This document shows positions 52,122 to 62,259 of a stretch of DNA of 64,000 nucleotides, piece after piece. The translations under genes were made by a program, and so were the position numbers. The notes under the pieces were generated by a model. It ran no database searches and was not told where the DNA came from. It worked only from the letters and a program-made list of their open reading frames with translations. The number at the start of each line of letters is the position of its first letter. Within the stretch, counting starts at the first letter, position 1. This DNA is from Polytrichum commune (lineage: Eukaryota; Streptophyta; Polytrichopsida; Polytrichales; Polytrichaceae), in contig OX485806.1 of the NCBI GenBank assembly GCA_950295325.1, positions 46,063,169 through 46,127,168 of the forward strand, read 5' to 3'.

Positions 52122-54496
52122 CTTCCCGTCTACTTAGCGCATCTGGCACCACATTTCCACTGTCCGGTTTGTAGATCAAATCCACCTTCATAAGTGCCAA
52201 ACTATCATGCCACCGCAATGACTTGGCGCTCATTTGCGCTTGTATATCAAAATACTTTTAGGACACATTGTCCGTGTAGACCTTTGCTTTGTGCGACCCC
52301 AAATATTGTCGCCAAATCTTCAAGCAATGTACTACGGCAAAGAAGTTCTTTGTCATGAGTTGGTTGTCTTCTTTGACAACCATCAAGCTGCATGCTCCCA
52401 TATGCAATGGCCATCCATCTTGCATCAACATCTCCCAATGGTAAAGTCACTCGCCCCCGTATGCACCTCAAAAGATTTGTCAAACTCCTCGAATTTGGGC
52501 ACGGGCGGCGAAGATAACATGGTCTTAAGCTCCCCAAAGACTTGGTGACAAGGCTCGTCCCACTCTTGGGATAGCCATTTCTTTCACAAGTCGGACAAGG
52601 TCGGACAACCATCGAGCTTCATGCTCCCATATGCAATGGCCATCCATCTTGCATCAACATCCGCCAATAATAAAGTCCTTCACCTCCATGTGCACCTCAA
52701 AATGTTTGTAAAAACCCGGAAAGCTGACCACATTTTATGAAGAGAATTTGCTCTTAAGCTCCCCAAAGGCTTGGTGACAAAGCTCATCCCACTCTTGGGA
52801 TAGTCATTTTTCTTTAACAAGTTGAGGATGGTCCTAGCAACCTTAGAAAAGTCTCAAATGAAGAAGTGGTAGTAGTTGGCTAGGCAACCAATGACCTAAG
52901 CCATTTTTGAGTCAAGGGCCAAATCTCCTCTTGGATTGCCTTGACATTCTTCATGTTCGTCCACCAACTTCATTTGTCACCACATACCATAAAAACTCAA
53001 CTTCTTGTTGAGCAAAGTTGTTTTTTACTCCTTGGCAGTAACATTTTGAGCAACACATTGGTGAACACATCCTTATATCTCACCAACATCCCACAAATGT
53101 AGTTTGGGGGAGGCCCATCTTTCCTAACCTCCCCATGAGTTCCTTGGAGTTGCTCCAATTGAATCACGACCATTATTATTATTATTGTTTTTCTCGTTTA
53201 TTCATTTGGTCGATTAAGACCAAATTCGACTTGGTTCCTCCTACCATAGGAGTTTTTGTCAACTTGAAATTCAATTATTTGCCATCATGACACAATACAA
53301 ATGCACCACAAGCTTACCGGCTTGCGCCTCACATCTATCATGTGAGTTTCAAAAAAGATGACCTTTACAATGACATGCACCTCATTTATTTCACATAGTG
53401 TGAAATTTTGAGAAAAATCCAATGTCCCACCATTAAAAGTTTACATGCATCGCCGCCTCCCTTACCTTATGCGGTCACCCTTTGCAAACCAGACCTTGGT
53501 GGGCTTGTCCGCTCTACCGGTCGGCAAGCCCCAACTCCCTTATGAGACATTTCTATCATTCATTTGAGCCTCAAGGTACAAAATACTTGGCCTCATCTTA
53601 AGGCTACTAGCCTTGGCCACAAAGCCATCGTCTAACATTCGGTCGTCGGCAACAACATGATTTGGTTTGGTCCGCAAAGCCAAATTTTAGCATTTCGTCT
53701 GCGGCACAAATATGATTTGGCTTGGCAACACCAAACCAACTTCTAATATTCCGCTCACAACACAAATATGATCTGCATTGGTAGCATAAAACCACCTTTT
53801 AACATTCTGTCCGCCGCACGAACATGTTTTGCCTTGGTATAATGGGCCAAACTATTTATGCTCATTTCCTTGGGACCTATTTCGGCTAAAGCCACTTTGT
53901 GGTGAAGTGTCGCCCAACCTTTTTTCGTGACCATCGGCTTCAATATTCTTCAAATCTTTATGATCCGCTCTACGTCCTCAAGAGGCTTTGGCAACTTGAA
54001 CATGGTATTCACCACCCACTTTTGAAACTCACCTAAAACGATGCATTTCTTAGAAAGTTTGTCCATCTAAGATGTACGATTCATTTGGGTGTGAAATTCG
54101 CACATATATGCCTTAGAGACCCCACGTGCCTCATTTGCACCAAGTTTATTTCAACATCACCACCTTCTAAGCATTTTGAATTGGAATGTCAATCCAACAT
54201 TAATACCCTCCAAGGTTTTGGGTGCAATCGGTACTCTAGGCCCCAAATATTTTTTGAGGTTTGCGGGAGCCCTTTTCAAAGCACTCCTCCATTTTCCTTA
54301 CCCAATCCACCCTCGTGCCCACCATTGTTATTAAAACCAATGGTATGGTCAAACTCCACTTGCACATGATCCTTGTTCCAATTTGAGCCTCCCAACCTTT
54401 TGGAAACCTCGGGCTCACCATCACAATCCACATTTTGATAGCCATGTCTCCCTCAAAGTGCTAGCTCAAATATTGGAACCCTGCTTTGATACCACA
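52122..54496 (-). pseudogene. Decayed Ty3/gypsy internal region
   Basis: On the minus strand, from right to left: a primer-binding site TGGTATCAAAGC just inside the LTR (near 54,493), gag-like scraps at 54,236-54,445 ('WVRKMEECFEKG'), and RNase H relics at 52,150-52,420 with a DASD-like 'DARWMAIAYGSM', 'TDNVS' and 'YKPDSGNVVPDAL', all broken by frameshifts and stops. A segment of about 230 bp is tandemly duplicated (about 52,376-52,600 and 52,612-52,835). 53,200-54,200 has no clear coding homology. Confidence 0.65.
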
Positions 54497-55137
54497 TGTC
54501 GCAACCCTTGCTAGCCCCTTTAACAATCTTACCAATTTTCATTTCTAGCAGAGGTTACAAGCGCTAATCCTTCGCATTCCACCATCCTAATGGTTAGCTC
54601 CTCTTACCCCGGACCTTATAGTTCATAAGAGGGAACCAACCCTCCTACTTTGCTTTTGGGACTCACCCCTTAATCGGTAACCAATTCTTAGATGTGACTT
54701 CCATCCATGGAAGTCCAATCTTATGTTGATCATCGCGTTGCCGGACCAACACTACAACAACCCGAACCATACTAGGCAACTATGGCCTCACATTGGGCCA
54801 ATGCTCCTGGAGGCCTCACCCATATAAGCCTCTAGGATTCTACGCGGGGCCCCTACACCACCATCATGAATCTTTTTGTCTCTCTACCAAAAGTTGGGGC
54901 CAAGTAGACATTTTCCCTTAGCCGTTGGGCCTAGAAGCTTCCAGTAGCTTCAGACCATCATAACTTCCTTGTATGATGTCTAATGCTGATAAGCAATCAC
55001 TCCATCTTCATCTACGCTTCACGTAGATGCCGATGAACTTCTCACTTGCCCCATTCAGGCAAGTGTTGAGGAAATTATGCATGTTTGAACCTTGGTAGTC
55101 CTGGGAATCACTCCCAGGCACTGCTGTACCAGGGCGC
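54497..55137 (-). mobile_element. LTR of the decayed gypsy element (TGTCGC family, truncated)
   Basis: Starts TGTCGCAACCCTTGCTAG and follows the LTR at 17,199-18,165 closely until about 55,137, where homology stops at ACCAGGGCG. The adjoining tRNA-Met-type primer-binding site on the minus strand shows that it is a 5' LTR in minus orientation. Confidence 0.8.
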
Positions 55138-56900
55138 CCACCCTAATGCGTCATAGTCCGGGTGAGAGGTCATGACTAACATCCACAATAGTGGTCACGC
55201 TTGACCCTTGACATGAATCACCACCATGTCCAAACTGTTGGTGTCACACACAATGTTTTATTCCAAAGAAAATACAGTTACAAGCATTAAGAAATGCTTT
55301 TGTACCCACAAGTAGTCATCCTACCCTAACCCCAAAAAGAATCTCAAACTCACCACTCCATCCTAGTGCACCTAACTCTCAACATTCCCCTAAAATGAAC
55401 TAACACACATCTCATGCCTCCAAATCCAATCTAATCTAATTTTCACCCAAATAACAGCCCTTTATACCAGCCCGCTCGGTCGTTGAACCCAACTGCCCAA
55501 GTGCTTTCGCCGTGACCTGTGTCCAGCCTTCGGCCTTGGCTTACAATGCCTGAGCCGTGTGCCCTTCGGGAGGTTCAGACCTCACTCCAGCTTCCATCCT
55601 TGACCAGTGGCTTGCTGCCGCTCATACCAGAACTATGCAGAGGCCCAAGGCTTAGTTCCGGCAGCCTCGGTCTAAAAGCATTCACCTTCCTGATGTTTGA
55701 TGCCCCGTCCCCTTCTGTGATCCTCAGGGGCAAGATGCCGGTGGCCTTGGATCTGAGACCCCCTTCCCTTCTGCTACACTGCCCTTAGTGGCTGGTAGGC
55801 AGTCAACTCAAATGAGAAAGGCAAAAATTGCCCCTCAAGTCCAAATCTTGTCACCCATCCTCCTTGGCGAAGCCTGCACAAGAATGGCTGCCAATTCATT
55901 GCCATTCCAGAATGCTCTCCTCTCCTTGAGTGACTAACAGTGTTGCATTCTTCAATCACCGAAGACGCGGACTCTTATTCCTTACTCGTTCTCAGAATTC
56001 CAACTTGTTCCAAGCTCGGCATGAATCAACCCGCGTCCCAATTCCCTTGCTCCTCACCTGCCCCTCCTTTTCAGTTCAGGTTGTGTGTCGCAATGGCCGA
56101 AAGAAAAGAATGAGATGCCGGAAGGCAACTCAACCATCGTTCCTCAGATACCGTATCTATTTTTCCTGGCTATGGTGCATTTTGTCACATGTTGGGTCTC
56201 TGCGGCCGAGAAAACATATGTTCCCCCTGCCTCCGTAGCCTTTCTGCTGCCTTCCTTCTCAACAACCTTTCTGATCTTGATCAGGCAATCTCCCCCGCGC
56301 CGCACTGGTGCTTGCTCCTTACCCGCACCAGCACACACACACACCAGAGAAAAAAACTGCCAGCCGACTCCCAACTGCAGTCTGCCCCAGTCCCGAGTCC
56401 GGGATTTTCTAGGGGTGCAGTACCCCACCCTTAATGCGAACACCGACGATCCCAATTCGGTCACAATGACCCAGCTCCAAAGTTTCAATCCCAACTTTCA
56501 CACTTATCTAAACTAGTCCCAAGTTAATTCTTTACTTAATTCCTAAATCTAAAAGCAACATCTAAGCCTAAAGTTTTAAATCACAATCCATTCTAACTTC
56601 ACTATGTTTATGTTTTTAGAATAAGCAATAAAAATTCAAATGCCCATTCTTAATGCATTCTAAGCTTAAAAACACATGGGAGCACATATTTGGACTCACA
56701 CCAAGCTAGAGTCAACTGTTGTCAATGTCCCTTATGCACTATGCACACGGATATGGTTTCCGAAAGCATACGTAGATCGGTAAGATGTTGCTTGGTTAGA
56801 GGGTGGAAGAGACAAGACCAACACATCTTCATCAATCTCCTCTCCTGCTACTTTGGCACGTGAAACCTTTGACTTGAACCAATTGCGGAAATGCTCATTT
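55138..56900. other. Unassigned spacer, probably an LTR or intergenic repeat
   Basis: No supported gene. Two related CCCACCCT(T)AATGCG segments at 55,137-55,151 and 56,425-56,437 might mark repeat ends. Several open frames on both strands lack recognisable similarity. Confidence 0.3.
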
Positions 56901-58130
56901 TAGATATTTTTGGGATAAACAATCCTGCCATTTCATTTTTTCCTTCGATATTCCTCACGATCCAATTTGCGTTGTGTCATACTTGCGGTGTGGCGCCTGT
57001 AGAATAACACAATATTGTGATGTCTTTCATGTTTGTAAAGTATACAATCTCTAAGTATACATAAGTGGCATGTATTGGTGATACATAAAGTTTCTTTCAT
57101 CACAGACCGAATTCATTTCCAATTTGTATGACATAAAGTATGGTTTCATTCTTTGGGTGTGAACATTTTTTTCATAAATATCAAAACATTATGCATAAGT
57201 GATGAAGTAACTTACTATTTCCACGACTCCAATGGAGCCACATTATTCACCACAAATTTATGTATCCAATTGCGTATCTTGGGTGTTAGTATCCTTGGTC
57301 GCCCAACACCTTCCAATAATTTGTTGTTCATTATAGGATCCTCTTTATCATCCCATACCCTACAACTTGTAATGGTATATGTTTGCATGTATTCCGTGCA
57401 AAAACCAAGCGCTTCATCTATGGTATATCCTTCGGCCATAGTAGTTTCGGGTCTTGCGCGATTTCGAATATAGTCCTTCAATGTCTTCAAGTATCTTTCT
57501 ATAGGATACATCGAACGGGCATGTACGGGCCCACAAATATCTAATTCCTCAACCAAATGCACCAAAAAATGCGTTATGACATCAAAAAATGCCGGTGGAA
57601 ACTCTTTCTCGAACATGCCTAAGATGATGGTCGTATCCTCTCTTAATTCATTCATTTCCAATGGATTGATGGTTTTAGCGCATAAGCGTTTGAATATGCG
57701 GCTTAGTCTTATTATACATATACATACATTTTTTCTCATGATTGTGCGTATACAAAGGGACAAAACTTGTTGCATAAGGACATGGTAATCGTGGGATTTC
57801 AATCCTTTCAGGCTCCCATCCACGTGAATTCTTTTTCGCAATTGGCCAGCATAGTGAGTTGGACTTTTCAACTGCCGCACAACATCTAGGAATACCTCCT
57901 TCTCTTTCCTTGTGAGCACATATGAAGCTTGTGGGAAAGTCAGGCTTCTTGGTTTTCTCCTTGGTATGGGTCACAAATGCGGCCATATGTTGGCTTCTTT
58001 TAAGTCCATGCGAACCTTGTGTATATCATTCTCCCCAAATAGGGTTTTCATGAGACTTTCTGTTATGTTTTTCTCGCAGTGCATTACATCCAACATATTG
58101 CGTATAAGAAGGCCCTGTCGGTCCACATAA
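56901..58130 (-). pseudogene. CACTA (En/Spm) TNPD-type transposase fragment, DUF4218-like
   Basis: Minus-strand frame 57,215-57,919 contains 'GLKSHDYHVLMQQ', 'FPPAFFDVITHFLVHLVEE', 'MYPIERYLKTLKDYIRNRARPE' and 'AEGYTIDEALGFCTEYM', the hallmark blocks of DUF4218 in plant CACTA transposases. Upstream (57,960-58,130), in another frame, 'MLDVMHCEKNITESLMKTLFG' precedes it, so a frameshift or stop lies near 57,960. A short basic block at about 56,930-57,000 may be a further exon. The N-terminal catalytic part is absent. Confidence 0.82.
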
Positions 58131-58366
58131 TATCAGGGTAAATATATTGCCTGCCAAATACCATATAAAAAAACTTTACAAAGTGTTACAACAATTGTTA
58201 TCCGATATGACTATACCATTACTTATATAAGTATTGGAGTATTAACATGACTACAACTACATGTGTTCAATTACTTCCTAAAGTCATGATTAATTACCTC
58301 CAACAATCATCTTCATTTAATTCTAATAGACATGCATTACTTCTCATAGTTTGGGTCGACATTTAC
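58131..58366. other. Short spacer
   Basis: AT-rich, no gene seen; likely an intron or flank of the CACTA fragment. Confidence 0.3.
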
Positions 58367-58706
58367 TGTCGCGACCCTTGCTAGTTTTTCTCCACTTAGC
58401 TCAATCGCTTTCCAACTCTAGCAAGTGTCCCGAGCGCTAACCTACACATCCCACGCACATACATGGTTAGCTCCCAAAACCGCGGACCTTCAATCCCATA
58501 TTTGGTCACCAAACCCTCCTACACATGCATTCGGGACTCTTTCCCCTTAGTAGGTAACCCATCGCTAAGGTGGACTTCCATCCATGGAAGTCCACTCCCT
58601 ACTTGGTCATAGTGTTGCTAGGACAATACTACAACCACCCGGATCACATTGCCAAGTATGCTCCGGGGGGGTCGGTCGGCAAAGCCGCCTCACCCATATA
58701 AGCCTC
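58367..58706 (-). mobile_element. LTR fragment, same family as the solo LTR at 11,745
   Basis: TGTCGCGACCCTTGCTAG to CACCCATATAAGCCTC, nearly identical to 11,745-12,087, then abruptly joined to the TGTGGGAGTCC-element ORF. It is a truncated piece. Confidence 0.85.
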
Positions 58707-59828
58707 CCGGATCTCTTCGCTCTTCTGACTCAGCTCCTGAGTCATGGCCGCTACCTGCGCGGTGAGGTGAGCGTTCTCCGTCTTGGCCTGCTCCAACTCC
58801 TTCCGGTCCGCCCTCTTTGCCAACTCTCGAAGGATATTTCCGGGCCCGCAGTCGTCCAGAGCTTGGTTCGCCCCTCAGACAATGTGCTCCAGCCGGAAGT
58901 ACTGGGTTTGCAGGTCCTCCATCCCCTCCTGCATCCGCTTGAAGGGATTTTCCGGAAAGTCTCAAGCTGATAGGTCCACATTTCGCCATGTGGTCTCCCG
59001 GCTAGGTCCGGCTTCCGGATGATGGTGAGGGGGAGGGGGAGAGAGTGGCCTCGAGACGGTTGGCGGCGGGCTTCCGGGTGACGAGGGAGGTGCTTCCGGA
59101 AGAATGGGGTCGCTGGAGGTCTCCGTCTTGACGTCTCCGGCTTCCGGAAGGAGCTTGTAGGCGACCTCGTCCGCCGCTATCGTTAGCAGGTCCTCCTCCT
59201 CCGCCAAGATGCAGTCGAAGTGCTGGTAGAGGTGCAAAATGAAGGGGGAGAGGAAGGAGGGTTTCCGGCCGATGTGGGGGAGGGCCCGTCTGACTATCTC
59301 CTGGATGATCAGGCCCCAGTTCACCGGTCGGACTCCGGACATTGCCCCAAACAGCGTATTAGCCATGGTGAGGCTAATCCGCTTCGGCTTGTCCGGGTTG
59401 AGAATGGGCAGGAGAAACTCTAACACTCTCCGCTCCCTGATATTCCGGCAGTTCCCAGGGTGGAATCCGTCCTTTGGATCCGCGTCCCCTCTGAACTTTC
59501 CGGCGAACAGGCCGTCGCGGCGGCCGGCCCACCCTTCGGCAATCCCCCTGGGAAACCCGTAGACCCTGTTCCAGGTATCCGGAGTCCAATTTTCCGGATC
59601 CCTCCTCTTTGTGCCTAACCACTGATTGCATCTCTCGAACTTAAACTCACGAAGGGTATCTTCCGCTCTGAGGTTCCAGGGTTTAGAGAGCAATCCCGCA
59701 CAACCCATGACCCGGAGATCCTCCGCGAGCTCTTGCAGCTCTCTATCCTCCCTCAGAATTGCAGGGGTGAGGGCTTTCATCGGAATCGGGATGGGTTCCC
59801 GCTGATCCTCTTCCCGTGCTTCCGGCAT
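58707..59828 (-). pseudogene. Conserved retroelement ORF, copy 2
   Basis: From ATG at 59,828 (MPEAREEDQREPIPIPMKAL) with the same blocks as copies 1 and 3. In-frame TGA at 58,962-58,964 (Trp in copy 3) and another TGA near 58,878 (Arg in copy 3). Beyond these the frame continues through a coiled coil ('RADRKELEQAKTENAHL', 'MTQELSQKSEEI') that copy 3 lacks, showing the longer original C-terminus. Function unknown. Confidence 0.72.
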
Positions 59829-60447
59829 TTTCCTCTCCCTTCTAACTTTCCGGCTTGCAACTCTCTCTCTCTTCCGGATTCCCTCTCTTCCGTCTAACTG
59901 CTACAGAGTCCCGGCAAGCCAACTGCCGGTGACTGAAAAGTGCTGAGTCCCAGCACTCCAACTGCTGGTGGCTCGAAATGACAACAACCTCACCACTCGT
60001 TCTCTCAGCAATTTCGTCGTTTGTGAATCAGAAAAAAGTGGGAAGGAGAAGGAAGGGACTCCTAAATATCCTTCCCCTGTTACCGTTTGGGTTAACGGAA
60101 AACGGTTATAACGGTTTTTTGACGGTCTTCCCCCAACCGTCATAAACCTGTTATAACCGCCACTTCAGGTCCGTTGGGTAATCTTGGCGCGTCCGTTACT
60201 TGGTCCGGACCAATGGTTCGGATCATGATTACACGGTCCGCCCATCCTATTTGACGGACCGGTCATAGTACTTATTTTAAGTTGTTTTATCGCACAAGGC
60301 GGGGTTAGAATACTCTATTTCCTAGTACAATTAATTTTAACCTAAAAGACCCTATTACCTTCAGATAAGCAAGGAAAAATATGGAAATGGAATCCGTATT
60401 TCCGTATTTCCGTATTTCCGTATTTCCATCGAATTTGGACTCCCACA
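58707..60447 (-). mobile_element. TGTGGGAGTCC element, copy 2
   Basis: Minus-strand copy whose 5' terminus TGTGGGAGTCC is at 60,447. The leader has a (GGAAATAC)n stretch (60,390-60,428), the shared CCGTT/AACGG motifs and hairpins. It is abutted head-to-head by copy 3, which begins at 60,448 and lacks its own first 193 bp. Its 3' part is cut by the LTR fragment at 58,706. Confidence 0.8.
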
Positions 60448-62259
60448 GGGGGACCGTTTGATCATGGTCCGGACCAAGTAACAGTCGCGCCAAGATTAAC
60501 CAACGGTCCGGAAGTGGCGGTTACAACGGATTTATGACGGTTGGGGGGAAAACCGTCGGAAAACGGTTGCCAACCGTTTTCCGTTAAAACAAACGGTAAT
60601 AAGGGAAGGGAGAGGGAGGAAGGATATTTAAGGGTCCCTTCCTTATCCTTCCCACTTTTTTTTTTTCCTGTTCACAAGAGGCAAATTGTTGACAGAACGA
60701 GTGGTGAGGTTGTTTTTTTTGAGCCGCCAGCAGTTGGATTGCTGGGACTCCGCAATTTCCAGTCACCGGCAGTTGGCTTGCCGGGACTCTGTAGCAATTA
60801 GGCGGAAGAGAGGGGATCCGGAGTTGAGAGAAGAGACGAAAATGCCGGAAGCACGGGAAGAAGATCGGAGGGAACCCATCTCGGTTCCGCTCAAAGCCCT
60901 CATCCCTGCAATTCCGAGGGAGGACGGGGAGTTGCAGGAGCTAGTGGAGGATCTCCGGGTTATGGGCTGCGCGGGATTGCTCGCCAAACCCTGGAACCCC
61001 CGAGCGGAAGATACCCTCCGGGAGTTCAAGTTCGAGAGAGGGAATCAGTGGTTAGGAACGAAGAGAAGGGATCCAGATAGTTGGACTCCGGATGTTTGGA
61101 ATAGGGTCTACGGGTTTCCGAGGGGAATTACGGAGGGATGGGCTGGCCGCCGCGATGGCCTGTTCGCCGGAAAGTTTAGAGGGGACGCGGACCCAAAGGA
61201 CGGCTTTCACCCCGGAAATTGCCGGAACCTTAGGGAGCGGAGGGTGTTAGAGTTCCTCCTGCCCATCCTTAACCCGGACAAGCCGAAGCGGATTAGCCTT
61301 ACCATGGCTAACACCCTGTTCAGAGCTATGTTCGGAGTCCAGCCTGTGAATTGGGGGCTGATAATTCAAGAGATATTAAGGTGGGCCCTCCCCCATATAG
61401 GCCGGAAACCCTCCTTCCTCTCCCCCTTCATTCTGCACCTCTATCAGCACTTCGACTGCATCACAGCCGAGGAGGAGGACCTGCTGACGATAGCGGTGGA
61501 CGAGGTCACCTACAAGCTCCATCCGGAAGCCGGAGACCTCGAGACGGAGACCTCCAGCGACCCCATCATTCCGGAAGCACCTCCCTCTTCACCCGGAAAC
61601 CCGCCGCCGACCCTCCAGAGGCCAATCTCTCCTCCCCCTCATCATCATCCGGACCTAGGACCCAGCCGGGAGACCACTTGGCGGAATGTAGATCTTTCCG
61701 CTTGGAATTTTCCGGAAAATCCCTTCAAGCGGGTCCAGGAGGGGATGGAGAACCTGCAGAACCAGTACTACTGGCTGGAACACATCGTCCGAGGAGCAAA
61801 CCAGGCCCTGGACGACTGTGGACCCGGAAATATTCTTCGGGAGTTGGCAAAGAGGGCGGACAGGAAGGAGCTCCCTGTGTGACCTGCTAAGATGGATTTG
61901 GCCAATCCGGATTGGTTGTGAGGGATATCCGGATCCCGATATTATAAAGGACGTCTTCACAAGAAGAAACCACCTATTCTAGAGGGTATAACGTAGAGGG
62001 GTAAATCTGGATCAGACGGGCGAGTAAGTATTATAATTAAGACCTAGAGGTGCAATCCGGAGAGGCAAACTCTGGAAGAAGAAGAGAGCCCAAAAGACCG
62101 AAAGTCCGGAAACCGGGAGTAGAAGATAAGCGGGTACGGAGAGTTCTAGACCTCCTACACTTCACAGAATCCCTGGACGATACTAGGGTCATCCGGACAA
62201 AACCGGATTAGGCGCTTAAAACGCCAATCCGGATATTCTGGTGTTCGCGTGTTCCCACA
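60448..62259 (+). mobile_element. TGTGGGAGTCC element, copy 3 (5'-truncated)
   Basis: Begins at GGGGACCGTTTGATCATGG, which corresponds to position 15,952 of copy 1, and ends GTGTTCCCACA at 62,259. It contains the conserved ORF and then ~375 bp of 3' sequence with a TATTATAAAGGACGTC TATA-like segment (about 61,938-61,953), as in the copy ending at 52,121. The 5' leader has a TATTTAAGGGTCCC segment near 60,625. Confidence 0.78.
60842..61882 (+). CDS. Conserved retroelement ORF, 346 residues, open
   Basis: Start MPEAREEDRREPI is shared by all three copies, so I prefer 60,842 over the upstream in-frame ATG. A globular block (about residues 40-220, including WNRVYGFPRGI, 'FAGKFRGDADPKD', 'FHPGNCRNLRERRVLEFLL', 'HIGRKPSFLSPFILHLYQH') is followed by a Pro/Ser-rich linker with 'SPPPHHHPD', then 'AWNFPENPFKRVQEGMENL' and the start of a coiled coil, truncated at 'ADRKELPV' by a deletion joining to the 3' region. 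It resembles plant transposon-associated domains such as PF20167; possibly an additional or gag-like ORF of a gypsy element. Function not assigned. Confidence 0.65.
   Translation: MPEAREEDRREPISVPLKALIPAIPREDGELQELVEDLRVMGCAGLLAKPWNPRAEDTLREFKFERGNQWLGTKRRDPDSWTPDVWNRVYGFPRGITEGWAGRRDGLFAGKFRGDADPKDGFHPGNCRNLRERRVLEFLLPILNPDKPKRISLTMANTLFRAMFGVQPVNWGLIIQEILRWALPHIGRKPSFLSPFILHLYQHFDCITAEEEDLLTIAVDEVTYKLHPEAGDLETETSSDPIIPEAPPSSPGNPPPTLQRPISPPPHHHPDLGPSRETTWRNVDLSAWNFPENPFKRVQEGMENLQNQYYWLEHIVRGANQALDDCGPGNILRELAKRADRKELPV

Noticed and set aside
55519-56516. Several open frames on both strands (up to 143 residues)
   Set aside because: No recognisable homology, Ser/Pro-rich by composition, in a region without other gene signals.
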